From: Candidatus Stoquefichus massiliensis AP9
GTDB lineage: Bacteria; Bacillota_I; Bacilli_A; Erysipelotrichales; Coprobacillaceae
Direction: 5' to 3'
Length of the DNA: 64,000 nucleotides
Assembly (NCBI RefSeq): GCF_000455285.1
Contig: NZ_HG005293.1
Span: 5,195 to 69,194 of the forward strand
In this document: one piece after another, positions 49,371 to 57,129 of the stretch
Layout: each line of letters starts with the position of its first letter
How positions within the stretch are numbered: the first letter of the stretch is position 1
Program-made: the position numbers and the translations under genes
The notes under the pieces: generated by a model
The model's input: the letters and a program-made list of their open reading frames with translations, nothing else
Databases searched by the model: none
Told to the model about the DNA's origin: nothing

Positions 49371-49907
49371 TGTCTCTATGCTGATTGTCAGTTAGGTGCT
49401 GATAGTTTAACCGTCTTTCTTGATGGTATGAATAAAACTACGCATTTATCTATTTCTTTCATTGATCAATTTTTAATTATTATCATGTTATCGATGGCAT
49501 ACTTTATCAATAAACAGCATATTGGTATAAGTACTATTATCCATACTATAACCATTGGATTATTTATCTTATTAGCAAGTCAACTCATATCTCCCTTAGA
49601 GTTAACAAAACAACCTTTTATGATTAAACTCATTGGTATCCTTTTTGCAGAATTGAGTTTTGCTTTTGGATTTGCCCTTATGCAAAAATTCACTTTTGGA
49701 ATGGCCACTGCAGATGCATTTATTTATGGATTGGTAGAAAAAACACATCTAAGTTATATTCAAATACATTTTATATTTGATATATTCTTTTTTACAATAG
49801 GTTTTCTATTAGGTGGAACAATTGGTATTGGAAGTATTCTTTATGTATTAACTTCTGGATGGTTAACTTACAAAATAAGAATTATAATAAATAACTATAT
49901 ACAGTAA
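49341..49907 (+). CDS. YczE/YitT-like membrane protein, N-terminally truncated
   Basis: 188 residues from a TTG start. About five membrane helices and the opening GTCLYADCQLGADSLTVFLDGMN resemble YczE-like membrane proteins (usual phrase GxxLxxxANLGxxPxxVLxxG), but the first helix that should precede this phrase is missing. The frame is open only from 49311, no ATG or ribosome site is seen, and the start would lie inside the strong inverted repeat. It may be a pseudogene or depend on read-through from the GH1 gene. Confidence 0.5.
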   Translation: MRHFVSQIGTCLYADCQLGADSLTVFLDGMNKTTHLSISFIDQFLIIIMLSMAYFINKQHIGISTIIHTITIGLFILLASQLISPLELTKQPFMIKLIGILFAELSFAFGFALMQKFTFGMATADAFIYGLVEKTHLSYIQIHFIFDIFFFTIGFLLGGTIGIGSILYVLTSGWLTYKIRIIINNYIQ

Positions 49908-49908
49908 A

Positions 49909-49958
49909 AGAAGATTTAAAATAATTGTTATAATATTATTTTAAATCTTCTATTTTTT
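49909..49958. terminator. Bidirectional terminator
   Basis: A 17-base perfect stem starting AGAAGATTT and ending AAATCTTCT, around a nine-base loop, with a T-run after it on the plus strand. The lipoprotein gene converges from the other side. Confidence 0.85.
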
Positions 49959-50862
49959 ATTTTAAATTGTTGATTAAAAATTGAACTGTTTCATCAACAA
50001 GGAGTTGTCTAGGAACTTGTGACCCTGAACCATCTGCTGCATCAAAAACATGGTCACTATTAGGGACATTTAAAACTTCTATTTTCTTAGCTGCATTGAT
50101 GACTTTGTTTGTTGTTTCTTTGCTGACATACTCATCAAAACTATCAATTGCAATCATAAGTTCTCCATTATATTCAGCAATATTCTTTAATGGATCTGAA
50201 TTCTTATTTTCTTCAAAGAATTTGAGACTACAGTCCACATATGGTTCTCCCCATAATTTAAATGGAGAAGAGCCTTTTTCTTTCGCTTCATTATACATCT
50301 TTTCAACCTCTTTCATGCCACCCATGAAATCAGCAAGACCATCAAGTCCAGTATTGGCTGCTGGTGCCCATAAGGCTGCTGCCTTTATCTTATCATTAAG
50401 ATATAATGACGCCATTCTTCCGCCCATACTATGCCCGATTAATCCAACATGGTTTTGATCACCATTGTATTTTGATTGCATTATTTCAATAGCACTTGTT
50501 ATATCATTTGTCATATTTGTAATATCATAAGCTGTATAAGGTTCCTGACTTTCGCCATTTCCTGGGAAATCAATACGAATACTTGCAATCCCATTTTCAG
50601 CAAGTTGTTTAGCTGTTGGCTCAAAATTATTACAACCATTACGTTCACCTATAAATCCATGAAGCATAACAACATAAGGATACTTATCTTCCGTTTTAGG
50701 AGTCACAACAGTGGCTGGTATCTCTGTTTTTCTTTGAGAAATTACAGTTATATCCTCACTTGTGTATTCAAAAACTTGATTTGTTTCTGGTTCTTTATTT
50801 TGGCACCCAGATATAAAAACAAACGCTAATAAACAACATAATAATAATTTTAATTTCTTCAT
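49957..50862 (-). CDS. Alpha/beta-hydrolase lipoprotein
   Basis: 301 residues. A lipoprotein signal with lipobox ISGC (Cys at residue 20) places it on the outer face of the membrane. The hydrolase domain has the nucleophile elbow GHSMGGR, a late Asp region (AIDSFDEYV) and the His of NSDHVFD. It is probably an esterase or acyl hydrolase; the substrate is unknown. It stands alone. Confidence 0.88.
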   Translation of the reverse strand: MKKLKLLLCCLLAFVFISGCQNKEPETNQVFEYTSEDITVISQRKTEIPATVVTPKTEDKYPYVVMLHGFIGERNGCNNFEPTAKQLAENGIASIRIDFPGNGESQEPYTAYDITNMTNDITSAIEIMQSKYNGDQNHVGLIGHSMGGRMASLYLNDKIKAAALWAPAANTGLDGLADFMGGMKEVEKMYNEAKEKGSSPFKLWGEPYVDCSLKFFEENKNSDPLKNIAEYNGELMIAIDSFDEYVSKETTNKVINAAKKIEVLNVPNSDHVFDAADGSGSQVPRQLLVDETVQFLINNLK

Positions 50863-50922
50863 TTTTTACCTTTCCCTCTTCTTATTTTATTGATGCTATG
50901 ATATCCATTTTTTATATCATCA

Positions 50923-50939
50923 TTTCGGCCGATATTATA
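50923..50939 (-). promoter_or_regulatory. Possible operator and -10 of the lipoprotein gene
   Basis: A minus-strand TATAAT (50939-50934) is followed by TCGGCCGA, a GC-rich palindrome at 50925-50932 standing out in very A/T-rich DNA at the expected start of transcription. No good -35 is seen. Regulator unknown. Confidence 0.3.
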
Positions 50940-51055
50940 TGACTCCATTATTCAATTTTTATCATAACATTCAATCTATCTTTATTATAAATGTCTCATT
51001 AAATACTTAAATAGAACATTTTTCCCTTTATAAAGAGGAAATGATAACATCGTTA

Positions 51056-52510
51056 TTAAACTTTCAATTTATAACTAAGGGCACTTATTCCAATAAAGAC
51101 AACAAAGATTTCAAGACGCCCTAATAACATACCACACATTTCAATAATAAGAATAATTGCTGGTGTTTCTGGTCCTGTTAATCCAATTGATAATCCTACT
51201 GTACCTAATGCTGAAGCAAATTCAAACATTGCACTCTGTAAATCACAATTTAAGAAAAAAGTAATAAGTCCAGTTCCAATGAGAAAGATAATAAAATAAA
51301 TCAAAATATAACTAAGTGTATCTTGCATGAGAGTTGCATTGATTTCTGTTTTTCCTTGGGCGCGATAATGATAAATTTTATTCACACTACGTTTTGATGA
51401 AAGTTTTTGACGAAAGGTTTTTCTTAACGTTTGAAAAGCTATATAAATACGGGTTAGTTTCATTCCTCCAGCAGTAGAACCATAACCACCACCGATTAAC
51501 ATTAAGATAATTAATGCAAAAACTGCAAGCGTAGGCCAGTTTTGATAAGGCATGGTTGCATATCCTGTCGTAGATAATGCAGACACAACATTAAAGATAG
51601 CAATTCTTAGACTTTCACTAAAATTGATATAGAGAGAATAACTTAACGAAACGGCAACGATAAATGTAAACACTATAGCCAAAATACTAAACAATCTTAA
51701 CTCACTTATCTTGATAACCTGTTTCCATTTTCTTTTGACCATTAATAATAAAACAGCAAAATTCGTTGTTCCAATGACCATTAAGAAAATAGTCACCCAC
51801 TCAATAGCAACACTTCGATAAGCACCAATACTATCAACCTGAGTAGAAAAACCACCTGTTGATAAAGAACACATAGCATGAAAAAGACTATCAAACCAAT
51901 TCATTCCAAAGACATAGTAAAGAACAGAGCCAATGACCAATGATATAAAATAAATACCAAAAATCATACGAACTGTATCAATCAATCTAGGCTCTAAACG
52001 ATCAGGATGTCCTTCTGCATCATATAAACTAGCAGCCTGATTCTCTTGCACAAAGAATAGAATCATCATAATAAAGCCTAATCCCCCACAAAACTGCATA
52101 AAACAACGATGAAATTGAAACAAATGATTCACTTTTGTCACATCAACAACTGATAAACCTGTTGTGGTCCAGCCACTGACCGCTTCAAATAAAGCCTGTA
52201 CAAATGATAGCTGCCCACTAATCACAAATGGTAATGCTCCTAAAACAATCCCAATGAACCATGCATACAAGACAGTTAAACTTCCTTCATGAATAGAAGA
52301 TCGCCAATGATTAGGAAGACGTCTTTTGGGATAACAATAACAAATCCCCAACCCTAATAGAATAGCTATGAATGCAGGAATAAGAAAGGCATAAATCTGA
52401 TAAATATCTTGAGGATAGAAGACAATCGTTACTAATGGAACCAGCAATAACATTCCTATTAAAATAAGAAACTGACCATAATAATTATTACTTTTTAAAA
52501 TTTGTTTCAT
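51056..52510 (-). CDS. TrkH/KtrB-type potassium transporter subunit
   Basis: 484 residues with the four membrane-pore-membrane repeats of the Trk/Ktr/HKT family. The filter loops are visible as SGWTTTGLSV, LSTGGFSTQ, LSTTGYATM and LGTVGLSIGL. It is the pore for K+ (or Na+/K+) uptake and is gated by the cytosolic TrkA/KtrA proteins encoded immediately upstream, with a four-base overlap. Last gene of a four-gene operon. No clear terminator follows at 51030-51055. Confidence 0.92.
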   Translation of the reverse strand: MKQILKSNNYYGQFLILIGMLLLVPLVTIVFYPQDIYQIYAFLIPAFIAILLGLGICYCYPKRRLPNHWRSSIHEGSLTVLYAWFIGIVLGALPFVISGQLSFVQALFEAVSGWTTTGLSVVDVTKVNHLFQFHRCFMQFCGGLGFIMMILFFVQENQAASLYDAEGHPDRLEPRLIDTVRMIFGIYFISLVIGSVLYYVFGMNWFDSLFHAMCSLSTGGFSTQVDSIGAYRSVAIEWVTIFLMVIGTTNFAVLLLMVKRKWKQVIKISELRLFSILAIVFTFIVAVSLSYSLYINFSESLRIAIFNVVSALSTTGYATMPYQNWPTLAVFALIILMLIGGGYGSTAGGMKLTRIYIAFQTLRKTFRQKLSSKRSVNKIYHYRAQGKTEINATLMQDTLSYILIYFIIFLIGTGLITFFLNCDLQSAMFEFASALGTVGLSIGLTGPETPAIILIIEMCGMLLGRLEIFVVFIGISALSYKLKV

Positions 52511-53172
52511 TGTCCTGTCATCTCCCTTGTCACTTGATCTTGTACAGAAGTATCACAAATGACAATCAAAGTATCATCCTTAAGAATTCTAGTATCACCT
52601 CTTGGTACAATACCCTGATCATTTCTTAAGATATATCCAACAATGGCTTGACTAGGTATTTTTAACTCCCATAGTTTTTTATTCACAATTGGCATATCCG
52701 ATTTCATTTTTAATTCAATAATACTCACACGTCCATCTTCCATTGACATAATTTTCGTCATTTCATCTACAAATGCCTGTTGTTCAATAATTCCTGTAAT
52801 GGCATTAATAGCACAAACAACTGAATCTATTCCCATTTGATAAAAGAATGATGTTTTTTGAGGATCACGGACTAAAGCAACTGTTTTTTGAATACCAAAT
52901 TTCTTCTTACTTAATTCACAAATAACCAAATTATCATCATCTCTTTGCGTTAACGCAATAACAATATCTTTCTCTTTTGTATCTGCTTCTTCTAATATAA
53001 ATGGTTTTGTTCCATCTCCATGAATAACTTCTAAATCATCAATACTTGCTAGTGTTAAACAATCGTTATAATTCATATTAATAGCTGTAACTTCATAACC
53101 CTTCGTAATTAATGAGTCAGCTAAAGACATCGCTTTATGAAGTCCACCAACCAATAAAACTTTCTTTTTCAT
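52507..53172 (-). CDS. TrkA-type RCK potassium-channel regulatory protein (two domains)
   Basis: 221 residues: a Rossmann-type TrkA_N domain (about 1-130, LLVGGLHKAMSLADSLITKG) and a C-terminal TrkA_C domain (about 145-221) that in relatives binds c-di-AMP. The usual GxGxxG is GGLHKA, so NAD or ATP binding may differ from its partner. It overlaps both neighbours by four bases. Two single Rossmann-type regulators in one operon suggest a mixed gating ring. Confidence 0.87.
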   Translation of the reverse strand: MKKKVLLVGGLHKAMSLADSLITKGYEVTAINMNYNDCLTLASIDDLEVIHGDGTKPFILEEADTKEKDIVIALTQRDDDNLVICELSKKKFGIQKTVALVRDPQKTSFFYQMGIDSVVCAINAITGIIEQQAFVDEMTKIMSMEDGRVSIIELKMKSDMPIVNKKLWELKIPSQAIVGYILRNDQGIVPRGDTRILKDDTLIVICDTSVQDQVTREMTGQ

Positions 53173-53615
53173 AGCTTTTCTACCCCTTTTTCTTTTAAAA
53201 TATCTTCAATACGATGAACAGATAGGAATGTTGGACATATGGTTTCAATTTGAAATTCATCATAAACACATTCTCTTTGCGGATCATATAAACGACATAT
53301 AATTGTTTTCACATGATAAACTTCTCTTGCAATCTGAGATATCATAATATTGGTATTATCATTATCAGTCACAACAATCAGAATTGTATTTGAATGTATA
53401 TTTAATTCTTCAAATGTTTCTAACTCTGTTGCATCACTCACTAATGTTAATCCGCCAAACGATGAAGATAGTTTACGAAAAGATATCTCATCTTTATCAA
53501 CAACAATCACTTCTTTTCCTTCATCATACAAATAATCAGCCAAATGGGCTCCTAGTCTCCCACAGCCCATAATCACGATTCTATGAGACATATTCTTTTT
53601 ATAAAATTCCATCAT
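53169..53615 (-). CDS. TrkA_N-domain potassium regulatory protein (one domain)
   Basis: 148 residues with only the Rossmann domain: VIMGCGRLGAHLADYLYDEG near the start gives the complete GxGxxG and the Asp of VVDKDE binds the ribose. No TrkA_C domain is present. The ATG at 53615 (followed by another at 53612) overlaps the stop of the upstream small gene and follows AAGGAGG. The ATG 24 bases further up lacks a ribosome site. Confidence 0.85.
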   Translation of the reverse strand: MMEFYKKNMSHRIVIMGCGRLGAHLADYLYDEGKEVIVVDKDEISFRKLSSSFGGLTLVSDATELETFEELNIHSNTILIVVTDNDNTNIMISQIAREVYHVKTIICRLYDPQRECVYDEFQIETICPTFLSVHRIEDILKEKGVEKL

Positions 53616-53989
53616 CCTAATTTCCTCCTTATCACACAATAATCTCTTTGTTTCTTTTTATCGATCATATCTTCCACATCCTGATCATGAAAGTAATATT
53701 TACGATGATATTCCATATCCACCAAGCGATCAATATTTGCTCGGGCTGGTCGATAGTCAGGTGCCAATGCCCAAGCAGCACGATAATGTTTCATTGCTAA
53801 AATCTTATTGTTTTTTGTTTCTGCAATGATTCCCAATAAATTCTGTGGCTGTGGTGCATCCGGATACTGCATTAACAGTTGTATGATTTTCATTTCACAC
53901 TGTTGTGGAGAATCTTGAAGAAGTCTTTTCATTTCCTGACTTTCTTGTTCTAAGAAAAGATATTCTTGTAAATTTTCATTTGTTTTCAT
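53612..53989 (-). CDS. Small TPR-like protein heading the potassium operon
   Basis: 125 residues with a TPR-like helical pair (YPDAPQPQNLLGIIAETKNN and KHYRAAWALAPDYRPARANI). It is the first gene of the operon, coupled to the TrkA_N gene. No membrane segment or enzyme motif is present; a scaffolding or regulatory role is a guess. GGAGG precedes the ATG at 53989. Confidence 0.72.
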   Translation of the reverse strand: MKTNENLQEYLFLEQESQEMKRLLQDSPQQCEMKIIQLLMQYPDAPQPQNLLGIIAETKNNKILAMKHYRAAWALAPDYRPARANIDRLVDMEYHRKYYFHDQDVEDMIDKKKQRDYCVIRRKLG

Positions 53990-54012
53990 ATTCTCCCTCC
54001 TTTGATACTTTT

Positions 54013-54081
54013 ATTATAGATAAGCATCTGTGATTGTGGTGTGAGGAATAAAAGAAAGGTGTGAGAATGATGTGAGAATAA
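54013..54081 (-). promoter_or_regulatory. Promoter and phased repeats before the potassium operon
   Basis: A minus-strand TATAAT (54018-54013) has no -35. In its place are three direct repeats read on the plus strand as GGTGTGAGGAAT (54038), GGTGTGAGAATG (54058) and GATGTGAGAATA (54069), spaced 20 and 11 bases. Such helically phased direct repeats are typical of OmpR/PhoB-family activators, so a KdpE-like regulator is a good candidate. Regulator identity is inference. Confidence 0.6.
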
Positions 54082-54209
54082 TAAATGAGGTTGTTTTTCA
54101 TTTGATTATTTGAAAAGCTATCATATCTCAGTAGCAAAATTGTCAACTTGGCTTGCTAGAGGATAATCATTGAGTATGTTATACTACTCATATAAAAGGA
54201 GGAATCATT

Positions 54210-54872
54210 ATGTTTCATGATAAACTGATTTATTATCGAAAAAAGAATATGTTAACTCAAGAGGAACTTGCTGAAAAGTTATGTGTGTCCAGACAAACAA
54301 TAACCAAATGGGAAACAGGGATGATTACCCCCAATCTAGAATACCTTATCGACTTATCTCATATCTTTGGTATAACTATAGATCATCTTATTAAGGATGA
54401 TGATTGTTTTAGCGAAACTCCACAAATCGTCAATACAAATCAACTTATAACATTTCTTGTTGAAGCCAAAAAATCAACATATGCTACTCATCAAAATAAA
54501 ATCAATTCTATAAGAATTGGTTCCCATGATTATATTTATAATAAAGGTCAATATAAATATTGTGATTCTTTCTTTGGAGCATCATCATTTTCAGGGCAAG
54601 AAATTGTTTATAATGATGATTGTGTATGCTGGTCTATGAATTATTATGGAACTGTTTATAGTGATTATTTCAGTGGTGATTATCTGAAAGAAGCATTGTT
54701 GATGGTTAATGAAAAAAGACCCTTTAGGGGTCCAGAGATTTATACAAGAGGAGAATATACATATGTTTCACAAGTAACAGGAGACTTTTTGATATTTCAA
54801 GGACATGAGGAAATTTATTATCAGTCACAAAAAATATATGATGCTTTGTTTCATGGTGGAATTATTAAATAG
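54210..54872 (+). CDS. XRE regulator with DUF5680 domain
   Basis: 220 residues. A Cro/CI helix-turn-helix (LTQEELAEKLCVSRQTITKW, about 15-34) is followed by a DUF5680 domain (about 85-220, with FFGASSFSGQEIVYND and YFSGDYLKEAL). This pairing is common in Bacillota, but its ligand is unknown. An AAAGGAGG site precedes the ATG. It is followed after ten bases by a PNPOx-family gene, so the two probably form one transcript. Confidence 0.82.
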   Translation: MFHDKLIYYRKKNMLTQEELAEKLCVSRQTITKWETGMITPNLEYLIDLSHIFGITIDHLIKDDDCFSETPQIVNTNQLITFLVEAKKSTYATHQNKINSIRIGSHDYIYNKGQYKYCDSFFGASSFSGQEIVYNDDCVCWSMNYYGTVYSDYFSGDYLKEALLMVNEKRPFRGPEIYTRGEYTYVSQVTGDFLIFQGHEEIYYQSQKIYDALFHGGIIK

Positions 54873-54882
54873 GAGAAGAAAA

Positions 54883-55395
54883 ATGAATAACAGTTATACC
54901 AATAAATACAATGATATATTTCAACAAATAGGAGATCATGCAAAAATCGTTTTAGCAACTTCTCATGACAATAAAGTATCAGCTAGAAAAATGAGTTTTC
55001 TCATAAGAGATGGTCTTTTCTACTTTCAAACAGATAAAACTTTGAGAAAATATCAAGATATTATAGCCAATAATAATGTTGCATTATGTCTTGATAATAT
55101 TCAAATTGAAGGCATTTGTAAAGAAATTGGACATCCTTTAGAACATCCAGATTTTTGTGAATCTTTTCAAAAATATTTCTTATCATCTTATCAAGCCTAT
55201 TCACATTTAGATAATGAAAGATTATTCATAGTTGAACCAATCTTCATTCAAAGATGGAATTATATTAATGGCAAACCCATTATTGAACAGCTTGATATTC
55301 TTGAAAAGAAATATATTAAAAATCAAAAGTTAATTTTATTCTACCTTCAACATCCTATATCCTACACCTACATGTGTTTGAATATATTGAGGTGA
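54883..55395 (+). CDS. Pyridoxamine 5'-phosphate oxidase-family flavoprotein
   Basis: 170 residues. A split-barrel FMN-binding fold is recognisable in KIVLATSHDNKVSARKMSF and GLFYFQTDKTLRKYQDI. These small proteins reduce or bind flavins, F420 or oxidised substrates rather than make PLP. The ATG at 54883 follows AGGAGAAG. Its last 60 bases overlap the end of the convergent kdpE gene, so the final 20 residues may be a lost-stop extension. Confidence 0.75.
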   Translation: MNNSYTNKYNDIFQQIGDHAKIVLATSHDNKVSARKMSFLIRDGLFYFQTDKTLRKYQDIIANNNVALCLDNIQIEGICKEIGHPLEHPDFCESFQKYFLSSYQAYSHLDNERLFIVEPIFIQRWNYINGKPIIEQLDILEKKYIKNQKLILFYLQHPISYTYMCLNILR

Positions 55396-56037
55396 TGAAG
55401 GGTTTTTTTCTATCTTCTTTCTTAATGTCGCCATAAATACACGAAGTGAAGCCACATCACTTTCCCATGCACTCCCCCATATTTGATTGGTAATATAGGT
55501 ATGCGTGAGAACCTTTCCCATATTTTTAGCTAATAAACATAACAACTTATATTCAATCGGTGTCAAATGTAATTCCACATCTTCTAGATAAGCACATCCA
55601 GCACTATAATCAATTTTTAATCCACCATTAATCACTATAGAAGAATGCATATTCTGATTTTCTATATAGTTTAAACGTCTTAAAGTAACACGTACGCGTG
55701 CTAAAAGTTCTTCAACAGAAAAAGGCTTTGTCAAATAATCATCTGCACCAGCATCTAATGCCTCTATTTTATCATTATCTTCACTACGAGCACTAATCAC
55801 TATAATAGGCATATTTGACCAACTACGAACCTTTTTAATAATATCTATACCCTCTATATCAGGGAGTCCTAAATCTAATAGAATAATATCAGGATTATGA
55901 GTTGATGCTTCTAATATCGCAGCTTCACCATTTGCTGCTTGTAGATATTTATAATCATGTGTCTGCAATGTTGTTGAAATCAAATTGCGTACAGCACTAT
56001 CATCTTCAACAACCAATATGACAGGATTTTTATTCAT
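55336..56037 (-). CDS. kdpE: KdpE response regulator
   Basis: 233 residues, OmpR family. The receiver has VVEDD near residue 9, the phosphoacceptor Asp in IILLDLGLPD and SKPF-like LTKPF. The winged-helix domain ends VGVGYRM. Its start overlaps the end of the kdpD reading frame by eight bases, the usual kdpDE arrangement. It activates kdp in response to low K+ through KdpD. Confidence 0.9.
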   Translation of the reverse strand: MNKNPVILVVEDDSAVRNLISTTLQTHDYKYLQAANGEAAILEASTHNPDIILLDLGLPDIEGIDIIKKVRSWSNMPIIVISARSEDNDKIEALDAGADDYLTKPFSVEELLARVRVTLRRLNYIENQNMHSSIVINGGLKIDYSAGCAYLEDVELHLTPIEYKLLCLLAKNMGKVLTHTYITNQIWGSAWESDVASLRVFMATLRKKIEKNPSSPQYIQTHVGVGYRMLKVE

Positions 56038-56857
56038 GTAAATCGACCTCCTCTGTTGGTAAGACTACTCTTAATATAGCACCTTTAGGATGATTATCAA
56101 GCACTTTTATAGTTCCATGATGAGCCTTGATAATAGATTTACATAATGCTAACCCAAGTCCTAAACTTCTACGACTATCTGCAACTTTCATATTGCCAGT
56201 ATAGAACATATCAAAAATATGTTCTTTCATTTCATCATTGATTCCATTCCCATCATCTATAACATCAATATAAACATATTGCTGTTGTTGATAAATATGA
56301 ATCATAATATGTGATCCCTTAGGTGTATATTTAATCGCATTATCTACAAGATTAATGATCACCTGCATCATTAATCTTGTATCCATCCTCACAAGAATAA
56401 GTTCATCATCTTGAACAATTTCAAGAAAATGTTCTTGACTCTGTCGACTTACATGACGCAAAGCCTCACTGACAACTTCATCAATTAATTCTGTTGTTAA
56501 ATGAAGATTCATTGTTCCATCTTCAATTCGTGTCACAGATAAAAGATTTTCAACAAGATTAATTAACCATAATGAATCATTATATATATCTGAATATAGT
56601 TCTCGTTTCTTTGTTTCATTCATTGTTTCACTACTAGACAATAATATATTAGCATTTCCAGATATAGATGTTAATGGAGTTCTTAAATCATGTGATATAG
56701 AACGTAAAAGATTAGCTCGTAATTGTTCATTTTTAGCAATTAAATCTGCTTTAGATTTTTCTTCTATAGCTTTTTGGTTTTCAAGTGCCAATGCAGCATC
56801 ACCTAAAATAGATAAAACGATACTATGTTCAAAAGAATCTAAAGCAAGATTATTCAT
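56030..56857 (-). CDS. kdpD: KdpD, C-terminal kinase part (separate frame)
   Basis: 275 residues from an internal ATG: HisKA with the His in LLRSISHDLRTPLTS (about residue 56) and HATPase motifs (NLVDNAIKYT, DDGNGI, LGLGLALC). The same frame is open upstream from 57139 without a stop and encodes a GAF domain (GIIDVICQQFIKLLNRD onwards), so this is the second part of one 893-residue KdpD and not a stand-alone kinase. See the slippery-site entry for the junction. Confidence 0.87.
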   Translation of the reverse strand: MNNLALDSFEHSIVLSILGDAALALENQKAIEEKSKADLIAKNEQLRANLLRSISHDLRTPLTSISGNANILLSSSETMNETKKRELYSDIYNDSLWLINLVENLLSVTRIEDGTMNLHLTTELIDEVVSEALRHVSRQSQEHFLEIVQDDELILVRMDTRLMMQVIINLVDNAIKYTPKGSHIMIHIYQQQQYVYIDVIDDGNGINDEMKEHIFDMFYTGNMKVADSRRSLGLGLALCKSIIKAHHGTIKVLDNHPKGAILRVVLPTEEVDLHE

Positions 56858-57129
56858 TTTGATACCGACTACGCCATAAACATTCTCATTTACACGTAAA
56901 GCAAGATATAAACACTTTGCATTTCCTAATGTATGCGTTGTCGCTCCAGCATGTTTATTATTTTTATAAACCCAAGTTGCAACTGCTTTTTCATTATCAT
57001 TTATGCAATCATCTAATGAATTTGTTTTTTGAATAGAATAAACAAGAGGAGACTGAATCCCTTGTTCATTAACGGGATAAAAGATAATATCTCTGTTTAA
57101 TAGTTTTATGAATTGCTGACATATAACGT

